Assembly (NCBI GenBank): GCA_029246545.1
Contig: JAQWMX010000002.1
Location: forward strand, 1 to 64,000
DNA: 64,000 nt
Origin: Gammaproteobacteria bacterium
GTDB taxonomy: Bacteria; Pseudomonadota; Gammaproteobacteria; Pseudomonadales; Pseudohongiellaceae
Direction of reading: 5' to 3'
In this document: positions 29,644 to 37,557 of the stretch, piece after piece
Position numbering within the stretch: the stretch's first letter is position 1
Layout: each line of letters begins with the position of its first letter
Notes under the pieces: model-generated
What the model was told of the DNA's origin: nothing
The model's input: the letters and a program-made list of their open reading frames with translations, nothing else
Database searches by the model: none
Made by a program: the position numbers and the translations under genes

Positions 29644-30156
29644 TTAACCACCGCACCAAAAGCACCAATTAGCCGGAGGCCTATAAAAGGTAATCAACCT
29701 TCCCGCACTAATTACACCCAACCAGCATAGTAAAGATAATCCTGCCAAAATTCTTGCTTGTAAATTTACTTGCTGATTAGCCCCAATATTTTTTACCGTC
29801 TTGAAACAAACTGAATAAAAAAACAACACATTAATACCGGCACCTGCCATAAACATCATCTTGGTTTGAAAAGCCGGGTTATATAAATATTGGTCAGGAG
29901 CAGAGGTAAAAAACATAATACCGGTGCATACATTTAGCAAATAACCCGCGATTCCAACAGGCACTAATTTATGCATGGCTGAAATTGGAATAGCTTTAAC
30001 AAAACCCAGCATACGTAGATCAAATAAACCGACCGTACCGATCAACAGACATAATCCAAAGAAATGCAAAGACTCAATAATAGGCCAGCCCCAACGCGAA
30101 CCCATAATGCTATAAATACCGGTATTTTGAGAAAAACTAAATAATGCTTCTTCCAT
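29644..30156 (-). CDS. Small integral membrane protein, paralogue of its neighbour
   Basis: Function unknown. The 170-residue product has four hydrophobic segments and shares with the upstream gene the pattern W/FP-xx-E/S-xx-H-xx-G-xx-LL(V)IG-x5-DLR-x-LG and a C-terminal G-R-L/F motif. I believe this is the family annotated as DUF6644, but I cannot check. The conserved His in both proteins could ligate haem or a metal; that is only an idea. The tail NWCFWCGG has two Cys. It lies 27 bases after its paralogue, so they are probably one operon and may form a heterodimer. Confidence 0.8.
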   Translation of the reverse strand: MEEALFSFSQNTGIYSIMGSRWGWPIIESLHFFGLCLLIGTVGLFDLRMLGFVKAIPISAMHKLVPVGIAGYLLNVCTGIMFFTSAPDQYLYNPAFQTKMMFMAGAGINVLFFYSVCFKTVKNIGANQQVNLQARILAGLSLLCWLGVISAGRLITFYRPPANWCFWCGG

Positions 30157-30183
30157 TTTTATATAAACTCTTTGAAATAAGCG

Positions 30184-30669
30184 CTAATAAAAGTCAGTAG
30201 TTAATAAAATAGTGTAGGTATAAGCCAGAAAACGTCCCGCCACAATAATCGACACCCAAAGCCCTATAGAAAGTAAAGCAAGAATTTTATATTTAGTCGT
30301 TATTTCAGCATCTTGTTGCACTACTTTTTTCGTAAGAATTTTACCAACAATAAAGGCCGAAGCGATTAAAATCATCTTTAAATAAAATACGAAATTAGTT
30401 AAACCCTTTGCAGGATAAGCTAGCAATAACATTAAGCCAGAAATTAAAGCAACGACAAAGCTTACCCACATTAAGGGGTAGAATTTTGTAATTAAATGCA
30501 CCGGTAGTTTGGGCGCAAGACCTAAGACTCTTAAATCCAGAGCAAAATGTATACCCACCAAAAAAGCCATACCTAAAGCATGAAAAGAAATCGTTACCGG
30601 AAAACCAGCAACCGATTCTCTTACCCAAACACTAAAGGACATTGCTTCAAGCCAGGCTAGAAATTCCAG
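30184..30669 (-). CDS. Small integral membrane protein with a probable CTG start
   Basis: Function unknown; paralogue of the next gene, with four hydrophobic segments and the motif SFHALGMAFLVGIHFALDLRV. The first ATG is at 30642. However, the frame stays open upstream to a stop six codons before a CTG at 30669, and AGGAG (30676-30680) stands exactly six bases before that CTG. The added residues (LEFLAWLEA) match the N-terminus I remember for this family, and bring the distance to the first membrane segment into line with the paralogue. I therefore place the start at 30669 (161 residues), with ATT at 30672 and ATG at 30642 as alternatives. Confidence 0.75.
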   Translation of the reverse strand: MEFLAWLEAMSFSVWVRESVAGFPVTISFHALGMAFLVGIHFALDLRVLGLAPKLPVHLITKFYPLMWVSFVVALISGLMLLLAYPAKGLTNFVFYLKMILIASAFIVGKILTKKVVQQDAEITTKYKILALLSIGLWVSIIVAGRFLAYTYTILLTTDFY

Positions 30670-30729
30670 AATGATCTCCTGCTTTTAATCTTTATACTTT
30701 TTATACATTTTTTTACTGCTTTTATCTTA

Positions 30730-31563
30730 TTACTTTTTATTTAGACCGATTTGATAAAGTGTATTCTTTTTAATGCCCGTTATTTTTGCTGCTAGTTGGC
30801 TTGCTTGTTTTAAGGGCAGCTCCTGCATTAAGGTCTCTAAAATAAATTCTGCTTCTTTATCAACTGTCGATGCCTCTTTTTCTTTACCTTGTATTAGCAG
30901 TACAAATTCACCGCGTTGCTGATTTGTATCAGCTTCAATCCAAGTAATCAAATTCTCTAAGCTTTCATTTTTAATAGTTTCAAAAGTTTTAGTAAGCTCA
31001 CGCGCAATGACTGCTTTTCGTTCAGCACCAAAAACCTCCTGCATATCTTGTAAACAAGCCACAATACGATGTGGCGCTTCATAAAAAATCAAGGTTCTGC
31101 TTTCATCAACCAGCGACTCTAATTTCTTCAGCCTACTTGTGGATTTATTAGGTAAGAAACCTTCAAAAATAAAAGAATCAGAAGGCAGCCCCGATGCTGA
31201 AAGCGCAGTAACCAAGGCCGAAGGCCCTGGCACAGGGCTTACCTTAATGTCTGCTGATAAGGCTGCCTTCACCAACTGGTAACCTGGATCTGAAATTAAA
31301 GGTGTCCCAGCATCTGATATCAGCGCAATACTTTTACCAAGAGATAGTTTCTCAATTAACTGCTGCACCTTCTTATCTTCATTATGTTCATGCAGAGCCA
31401 ACATTGGAGTAGACACGCCAATATGCTGTAAAAGTTTGCCGCTGTGACGAGTATCCTCAACTGCAATCAGGTCTACTTCCTTTAATATTTGTACAGCACG
31501 CTCACTAATATCAGACAAATTCCCAATAGGTGTAGCGACTATATATAGACAAGCAGCGTTCAT
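30730..31563 (-). CDS. rsmI: 16S rRNA 2'-O-methyltransferase RsmI
   Basis: RsmI methylates the ribose of C1402 in 16S rRNA, the same nucleotide whose base is modified by RsmH encoded nearby. The 277-residue protein has the tetrapyrrole-methylase fold marks LYIVATPIGNLSDIS, VDLIAVEDTRHSGKLL, ISDAGTPLISDPGY, PGPSALVTALSASGLPSD and FYEAPHRI. It is divergent from lpoA, as rsmI is in E. coli, with 95 bases between them. Confidence 0.97.
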   Translation of the reverse strand: MNAACLYIVATPIGNLSDISERAVQILKEVDLIAVEDTRHSGKLLQHIGVSTPMLALHEHNEDKKVQQLIEKLSLGKSIALISDAGTPLISDPGYQLVKAALSADIKVSPVPGPSALVTALSASGLPSDSFIFEGFLPNKSTSRLKKLESLVDESRTLIFYEAPHRIVACLQDMQEVFGAERKAVIARELTKTFETIKNESLENLITWIEADTNQQRGEFVLLIQGKEKEASTVDKEAEFILETLMQELPLKQASQLAAKITGIKKNTLYQIGLNKK

Positions 31564-31658
31564 GCGTTAAGTTTGCTGTAAATCATTAGAACAACATCTT
31601 GCCATAGGATGTAATCCGGGTGTTAGCGAGATTTTTAGTTTGAGTTATACTGAAGCTT

Positions 31659-33509
31659 ATGAGTTTCATGCGATTTTCTTTATATTTTCTATTAACGATA
31701 TTACTAGCGTCGTGCGGCACAGCTCCACCTAATACGAGCAGAGTTGATAATTTCGACATCCCTGATATCGATGAGGATGGTATAAGGAGCGAAGAAGAAA
31801 TTTTAATCTTTAGCTTATTGCAACAAGCCAATGCGACTTTATCACCTGAATCTGAATTTTTTTCACTTGAAGCAGCTAGAATCTACCTTGGCATGGGTCA
31901 GGAACGCCGAGCTTTTGAATTACTTGCAACTTTAAATACTCGACAGCTTGAGCTAGAACTTGCTGCTGAAATCCTGCTCTTACGTGCACAATATTTAGTC
32001 GCTAATGCACGCCACCAAGAAGCATTAAATATTTTAACTATTGAGCGTTTTGAAGCTGCCCCTCTCTTACCCCTTGCTCTACAAAAGCAACTACGTTCAA
32101 TGCGCGCTCAATCTTATGAAACACTCAACAATCAAGTGGCGGCTTTACGTGAAAGAATTTTGCTTGATCTTCTACTTAATCTTGCAGAAAAAAATCAGAA
32201 TCATGAACAAATCTGGCAAAATCTATTAGTTCTACCAGTGGAAGAACTTAGGCAGTTAGCCGAAGATGAAATTATTTATGCCTTCCAAGGTTGGTATGAA
32301 CTGGGCATCGTCGGTAAAGCTTATCAATACAATTTAGACCGCCAATTAGTTGAACTTAATAATTGGCAAAACACTTGGATTCGGCACCCAGCAAGTGAGC
32401 AACTGCCCTTAACCTTGCAACTAGTTGAAAGCATGGCGGCAGAAAGACCCAACCAGATCGCCTTACTTTTACCCTTAAATACCAATGCTGGCGCAATTAT
32501 TCGTGATGCATTCATGAGCGCTTATTTAAATGTGCAATCTTTCGGTGGGCAGGTTCCAGATCTTCGTTTCTACGATACCAGTGCTACCGACAATATTGTT
32601 GATCTGCATAGTCAAGCGCGTATCGATGGTGCCGGCATGATTATCGGTCCTCTATTAAGACAAAACCTTAGCCAATTACAGCAAATACGTAATTTAGGGG
32701 TCCCAACTTTAGCTTTAAACAATATTGATGGTGTGCAGTCTGCATCTAATCAGCTTTATCAGTTTGCTTTATCCCCAGAGAGCGAATCCCGACAACTTGC
32801 GCTTAAAGCCTGGAATGATGGTCATCGTTTTGCAGCTATTTTAAGCCCAGAAAATTCCACAAGTGATACTTACCAACGTAAACTCAACAGCTTTATCCAG
32901 CAATGGACAGCTTTGGGAGGGCAGATTGTCACTCAGGAAATTTATGACAATGACTATACGCAAAGTATCGAAAACTTATTGAATTTAAGTGATAGCGAAA
33001 ATCGTAAAGATCGGATCAGTAACATTATCAATGCAAGCGTTGAATTCTCACAGCGCCGCCGGCAGGATGTGGATTTCATTTTTCTTATTGCCGAACCCTT
33101 GGCCGCGCGCCAAATTAACCCAAGTTTAGGTTATCTCTATGCCGGTAATATTCCCGTCTATGCTACTCAGGATATTTATTCAGGATTAAATCGAACACTA
33201 GAAAATGTAGATTTAAACGGCATTATTTTTGGTGACAGTCCTTGGCTTTTATCACAAGACGATGAATTAAAAGTGTCTGCTCAATTACTTTTCCCACAAA
33301 CTAGTGCACAAAATTTACGCCTTCAAGCCTTTGGTATTGATGCCTTTAGACTTTATCCTCGCATTAGGCAGTTGGAGACCGGCGCAGCTTACGCCTTTAT
33401 TGGAGCCACTGGTGTACTCAGCTTAGATGCTGACAACAGAATCACTCGTCAACTTGATTGGGCAACAATGCAAGAAGGTTTAGCTCTTCCCATCAGCGAA
33501 ACTCAATGA
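31659..33509 (+). CDS. lpoA: Outer-membrane lipoprotein LpoA, PBP1A activator
   Basis: LpoA reaches from the outer membrane to activate penicillin-binding protein 1A. The 616-residue precursor has a lipobox LLASC with Cys at 19. The N-terminal part (about 45-250) is helical with TPR-like repeats, and the C-terminal part (from PNQIALLLPLNTNAGA, about 260) resembles a periplasmic substrate-binding domain. A TATACT lies only seven bases before the ATG, so a leaderless or very short-leader transcript is possible. It is followed by yraN after 34 bases. Confidence 0.93.
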   Translation: MSFMRFSLYFLLTILLASCGTAPPNTSRVDNFDIPDIDEDGIRSEEEILIFSLLQQANATLSPESEFFSLEAARIYLGMGQERRAFELLATLNTRQLELELAAEILLLRAQYLVANARHQEALNILTIERFEAAPLLPLALQKQLRSMRAQSYETLNNQVAALRERILLDLLLNLAEKNQNHEQIWQNLLVLPVEELRQLAEDEIIYAFQGWYELGIVGKAYQYNLDRQLVELNNWQNTWIRHPASEQLPLTLQLVESMAAERPNQIALLLPLNTNAGAIIRDAFMSAYLNVQSFGGQVPDLRFYDTSATDNIVDLHSQARIDGAGMIIGPLLRQNLSQLQQIRNLGVPTLALNNIDGVQSASNQLYQFALSPESESRQLALKAWNDGHRFAAILSPENSTSDTYQRKLNSFIQQWTALGGQIVTQEIYDNDYTQSIENLLNLSDSENRKDRISNIINASVEFSQRRRQDVDFIFLIAEPLAARQINPSLGYLYAGNIPVYATQDIYSGLNRTLENVDLNGIIFGDSPWLLSQDDELKVSAQLLFPQTSAQNLRLQAFGIDAFRLYPRIRQLETGAAYAFIGATGVLSLDADNRITRQLDWATMQEGLALPISETQ

Positions 33510-33543
33510 ACTAAATTATCAACTCGTTAATCAGGGACGATTA

Positions 33544-33918
33544 ATGTTTTCCAAAAAGCCAAAGAGCCCTAGCCAAATAAAAGGGTTGTACTATGAAAAA
33601 TTAGCCCTCAAACATTTAAAAAAACAGGGCTTAAAATTTTTACATAAAAACTACCATTGTCGTCTCAGGGAAATTGACTTAGTGATGCGCGACGAAAGCT
33701 GCATCGTTTTCACTGAAGTCCGCTTCAGAGAAAATTCAGATTTTGGTAATGGGCTTGAAACAGTTACTAAAAGCAAACAACAAAAACTCATCAAAACTGC
33801 TCAACATTTTCTCATTCGATCTGGTCTTTATGAAAAAGTTGCTACTCGCTTTGATGTTGTCAGCATTTGTAAACATCACGGAAAGTCAGAGTTAATCTGG
33901 ATTAGAAATGCATTCTAA
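33544..33918 (+). CDS. yraN: UPF0102 family protein YraN
   Basis: YraN belongs to a family with an endonuclease-like fold whose role is not settled. The 124-residue product has the family pattern G-x3-E-x-LALKHLKKQGLKFLHKNYHCRLREIDLVM with ..CIVFTEVRFR, giving the E-D-E-x-K-like residues of the nuclease fold. It sits between lpoA and the SIS gene, as in E. coli, apart from the inserted phoH. A terminator follows. Confidence 0.93.
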   Translation: MFSKKPKSPSQIKGLYYEKLALKHLKKQGLKFLHKNYHCRLREIDLVMRDESCIVFTEVRFRENSDFGNGLETVTKSKQQKLIKTAQHFLIRSGLYEKVATRFDVVSICKHHGKSELIWIRNAF

Positions 33919-33961
33919 AATTTACTGAATCAATTTCATTTAAAACTATTTCCGACAAAAC

Positions 33962-33996
33962 AATACCAGCACAGCAGAACTAGCTGGTATTTTTTA
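33962..33996 (+). terminator. Rho-independent terminator after yraN
   Basis: AATACCAGC (33962-33970) pairs with GCTGGTATT (33983-33991), followed by a T run. It ends the lpoA-yraN transcript before the convergent phoH. Confidence 0.8.
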
Positions 33997-34009
33997 GTCT
34001 TTCATATAA

Positions 34010-34825
34010 TCAATCACTTATATTTTCATAACGGTCCAGCACATTCCTGACCAAGCCACTTCTGACTGAATCTTCACGCTCAAAAGTATGTATATGCACA
34101 CCTGCCAAACCTCGTAATTTGCAAATCGCATCATCAAGTCCATTTGGGCCTCTGATATCGCTTTGGTTATTGTCACCGTTGATAACGACCTTACAATCTT
34201 CACCAATACGGGTTAGAAACATTTTCATCTGATTTGGGGTTATATTTTGCGCTTCGTCCAGAATCACAAATGTTGAAGCTTTAAATGTTTTGCCGCGCAT
34301 AAATGCCAACGGTGCTCCAACGATGCGACCATGTCTTAAGCAATATTCAACTACTCCTTTTCCTAAAACTTCATTCAAAATGTCGCGAAAAGCATCTATG
34401 TAAACCGAAAATTTATCTTCCAGTTTCCCTGGTAAAAAGCCAAGTTGCTCACCGGCCTCAACAGCAGGACGGGTAAAAATAATCTGCTCGATACGGCCAG
34501 ACTCTAAGGCTTGAGCTGCAAGTGCCCCTGCACAATAAGACTTACCCGTACCAGCTGGACCGAGACCAAAAGTTAGGCAGTTATTTTTGATGGCATTAAT
34601 ATATTTTTGTTGAGCGGGTGTTTTAGCTTCGAGTGGTTCTTTTTGTTGCTGAGGTTTATAGGCTGTATCGAGCAGGCTATTAAGCACTACGATATTGCTG
34701 GAATCTTCGTTATTGCGACGCCGTTTATATCTTTTATTACTTTTGCTGCTACCTTTACCACCCTGGTGGGGACGTGTCATTTCTTCATTGTAATGAACCG
34801 AACGCTTTTGCGATCTCTTTGCCAT
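34010..34825 (-). CDS. phoH: PhoH family ATPase
   Basis: A cytoplasmic P-loop ATPase of the PhoH family, linked to phosphate starvation in E. coli and to RNA metabolism in related proteins. Its precise job here is unknown. After a basic, Ser/Arg/Lys-rich N-terminal region of about 40 residues come Walker A (GLGPAGTGKSYCAG), FTRPAVEAGEQLGFLPG, Walker B (FVILDEAQNITPNQMKMFLTRIG) and NGDNNQSDIRG. An ATG exists at 34858, but the one at 34825 has GGAGAG five bases upstream, giving 271 residues. It lies on the opposite strand between yraN and the SIS gene, which are adjacent in E. coli and Pseudomonas. Confidence 0.92.
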   Translation of the reverse strand: MAKRSQKRSVHYNEEMTRPHQGGKGSSKSNKRYKRRRNNEDSSNIVVLNSLLDTAYKPQQQKEPLEAKTPAQQKYINAIKNNCLTFGLGPAGTGKSYCAGALAAQALESGRIEQIIFTRPAVEAGEQLGFLPGKLEDKFSVYIDAFRDILNEVLGKGVVEYCLRHGRIVGAPLAFMRGKTFKASTFVILDEAQNITPNQMKMFLTRIGEDCKVVINGDNNQSDIRGPNGLDDAICKLRGLAGVHIHTFEREDSVRSGLVRNVLDRYENISD

Positions 34826-35002
34826 GCTCACTCTCCAATTTGTTATATATAAATCCAATTTGAGAAAACGTGTTAGAACCTAATATCTCAGGTATAAATG
34901 CTACAGATGGCTTAGGTGCTAATGACATTGAAATAGTAATATTATTTGTTTTGGGACCCCTCCTGTTAAAAAATGAAAAAGATTAGTAAGATTCAAGCTA
35001 GA

Positions 35003-35023
35003 ACTGTACTAGCTGTGTACAGT
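35003..35023. promoter_or_regulatory. Perfect 7-7-7 inverted repeat between phoH and the SIS gene
   Basis: ACTGTAC, a seven-base spacer and GTACAGT form a perfect inverted repeat in the 280-base divergent spacer. It lies about 80 bases before the SIS gene and could be an operator for either gene. I see no reliable promoter hexamers beside it. Confidence 0.5.
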
Positions 35024-35096
35024 CTGACACAATTACATTTAGCAATGCAATGACAAAGAAAGAGAGAAGTAAAAAAACTATCAATTTTTTTATTGA

Positions 35097-35696
<600 letters not shown>

Positions 35697-35749
35697 CAGT
35701 AAATAGAAACAGTCTAATTAAAAATGATACAGCTAAAGGATTCTTAACT

Positions 35750-36331
35750 ATGCTACGCCGACTACTAAACTTATCCTTACTTTGCTCCACATTATTAGTC
35801 ACATCATGTGCCTCAATTATTAGCACCTTAAATGGTAATGACAGCATACAAGAGGATCAGGGTAGCCGATCAACTGGCTCAGCGATTGATGATAGCTCTA
35901 TCGAAACCATGATTAAGGTCAATTTAAATGCCGCAGATAGTGCTTTGCGAGAATCCAACATTGATGTCGCTAGCTTTAACCAAACTGTGTTATTGGTTGG
36001 TCAGGTGCCTGACCAAGAGTTGAAAAACCTAGCCACTAGAGTAGCCACGACTAGTAACAGCCGCGTTCAAACAGTCTATAACGAACTCGAAGTCGCAGGC
36101 GATACTTCCTTCCTTTCACGCACCAACGACATTTGGCTATCAACTAAAATAAAGTCTTTGTTGTTGGTGGGTGATGATACTGAAGGATTAAGGACAAAAG
36201 TTGTGACTGAAAACGGTGTGGTTTATTTAATGGGTCTATTAACCCGAGCTGAAGCTGATCAAGCTGTAGATTTGGTCAGTACAACTAGTGGAGTTACAAA
36301 GGTAGTTAGAGCTTTCGAATATATTGACTGA
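35750..36331 (+). CDS. dolP: BON-domain outer-membrane lipoprotein (DolP/YraP)
   Basis: DolP is a lipoprotein with two BON domains that binds anionic phospholipids at division sites and supports outer-membrane integrity in E. coli. The 193-residue precursor has a lipobox LVTSC with Cys at 20, then two BON domains: about 55-115 (DDSSIETMIKVNLNAAD ... VLLVGQVP) and about 130-190 (WLSTKIKSLLL ... GVVYLMGLLTRAEAD). Position after the SIS gene matches E. coli and Pseudomonas. Confidence 0.92.
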   Translation: MLRRLLNLSLLCSTLLVTSCASIISTLNGNDSIQEDQGSRSTGSAIDDSSIETMIKVNLNAADSALRESNIDVASFNQTVLLVGQVPDQELKNLATRVATTSNSRVQTVYNELEVAGDTSFLSRTNDIWLSTKIKSLLLVGDDTEGLRTKVVTENGVVYLMGLLTRAEADQAVDLVSTTSGVTKVVRAFEYID

Positions 36332-36340
36332 TTAATTTCG

Positions 36341-36376
36341 CTATTTACTTCACTATTTACTTCACTATTTACTTCA
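36341..36376. repeat. Three exact 12-base tandem repeats over the sspB stop
   Basis: The unit CTATTTACTTCA occurs three times in a row. Read on the minus strand it is GTG-AAG-TAA-ATA, so each copy repeats the last two codons and stop of sspB in frame. Confidence 0.95.
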
Positions 36377-36815
36377 CTACACGCAAAGATGGCTTGCTCT
36401 TTTTGCTAGCCTTTTTATTTTCTCCATCTCCCTTTTCTGAACCAGAGAATGAACTATCCACGCCACTAACTGGTGCTGGTGGTTCAGGCATAGGATCATC
36501 AGTTTCAAACATCATACCTTGGCCATTCTCTCTGGCATAAATACTCATAACGGCATGCATAGGCGCATAAACGTTGGTTGGAATCCCACCAAAGCGGCCT
36601 TCAAATTCGATTGCACTATTATTAATGTTCAGGGTCTTAATGGCTTGAGGGGAGATATTTAAAACGATTTGGCCATCTTTGACGTAGTCTTGAGGAACTT
36701 CAACGCCTTCTGTAAAAGCATTTACCAGGATATACGGCGTGAAATTATTATCTAGAATCCATTCATGCAATGCTCTTATCATGTAGGGACGATGAGAAGT
36801 CATAGTCATAGTCAT
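36369..36815 (-). CDS. sspB: ClpXP specificity-enhancing factor SspB
   Basis: SspB delivers ssrA-tagged proteins to ClpXP. The 148-residue product has the core RPYMIRALHEWILDN, PQDYVKDGQIVLNISPQAI, FGGIPTNVYAPMHAVMSIYARENGQGM, a flexible acidic linker, and the C-terminal LRVVK tail that docks on ClpX. The first codons are ATGACT three times, so starts at 36815, 36809 and 36803 are all in frame. A GGGG stretch nine bases upstream favours the first. It follows sspA, as in E. coli. Confidence 0.95.
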   Translation of the reverse strand: MTMTMTSHRPYMIRALHEWILDNNFTPYILVNAFTEGVEVPQDYVKDGQIVLNISPQAIKTLNINNSAIEFEGRFGGIPTNVYAPMHAVMSIYARENGQGMMFETDDPMPEPPAPVSGVDSSFSGSEKGDGENKKASKKSKPSLRVVK

Positions 36816-36853
36816 ACTTTTTACCCCGACCGGATAAGAGCATGTCCACGTAT

Positions 36854-36897
36854 CCGAACTATGCTCACACTATACCCAGACTATACCCGCACTATCA
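36854..36897 (-). repeat. Four degenerate 11-base repeats between sspA and sspB
   Basis: On the minus strand four head-to-tail 11-mers (TGATAGTGCGG, GTATAGTCTGG, GTATAGTGTGA, GCATAGTTCGG) share an ATAGT core once per helical turn. The first contains the sspA stop codon. Confidence 0.8.
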
Positions 36898-37530
36898 GAG
36901 AACCATTTCCTTTTCTTGCTCAGACAGAGACTCCTGAACTGATTCTCTCTCAAAAAGGCGGTCACGATATTCTAACAATGCTTTGGTTGCTTTTGTTTCT
37001 GGTAGCTTAATCCCCAATTCAGGTAAACGCCAGAGAATTGGTAATACACAACAATCAACTATCGTAAATTCTTCACTCATAAAGAAAGGCTTTTCAGCAA
37101 AAATAGGCGCAATAGATACTAAATTTTCTCGTAATTCCTTACGTGCGGCATCAAGCTCTTTATCTGATGCAGCCTCTGCTTGTATTAAATCAACTAAGGC
37201 GGACCAATCTTTTTCGATGCGATGCATCCAAAGACGGCTTTGCGCACGAGCTACCGGGTATACTGGAAATAAAGGAGGATGAGGAAATCTCTCATCAAGA
37301 TATTCCATCATGATATTTGGCTCATATAGCACGAGATCACGATCAACTAATGTCGGCAAGCTGTTATATGGATTTAAATCAGCGAGGTCTTCAGGTTTAT
37401 CATGCAGGTCAACATCAACAACATCTACTGTAACGCCCTTTTCAGCCAAAACAATTCTTACGCGATGGCTATACTGGCTAGAACCATCTGAATAAAACAA
37501 CATTGAAGAGCGTTTAGTTACAACTCCCAT
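36895..37530 (-). CDS. sspA: Stringent starvation protein A SspA
   Basis: SspA is a glutathione-transferase-fold protein that binds RNA polymerase and helps transcription under stress in E. coli and other Gammaproteobacteria. The 211-residue protein has SHRVRIVLAEKGV, NSLPTLVDRDLVLYE, IMMEYLDERFPHPPLFPVYPVARAQSR (the conserved PHPP surface patch) and a helical C-terminal domain with FTIVDCCVLPILWRLP. It lies between the bc1 genes and sspB, in the ribosomal rplM-rpsI neighbourhood, as in Pseudomonas. Confidence 0.96.
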   Translation of the reverse strand: MGVVTKRSSMLFYSDGSSQYSHRVRIVLAEKGVTVDVVDVDLHDKPEDLADLNPYNSLPTLVDRDLVLYEPNIMMEYLDERFPHPPLFPVYPVARAQSRLWMHRIEKDWSALVDLIQAEAASDKELDAARKELRENLVSIAPIFAEKPFFMSEEFTIVDCCVLPILWRLPELGIKLPETKATKALLEYRDRLFERESVQESLSEQEKEMVL

Positions 37531-37557
37531 ATTAAGCCTCTTAGTTTTAGTGTTCTG

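Noticed and set aside
35003-35023. LexA (SOS) box in the phoH/SIS spacer
   Set aside because: CTGT and ACAG are present but 11 bases apart; LexA sites in Gammaproteobacteria need eight between these half sites.
36341-36897. CRISPR-like repeat array around sspB
   Set aside because: The repeats are 11-12 bases, contiguous and without spacers, and no cas genes are present.
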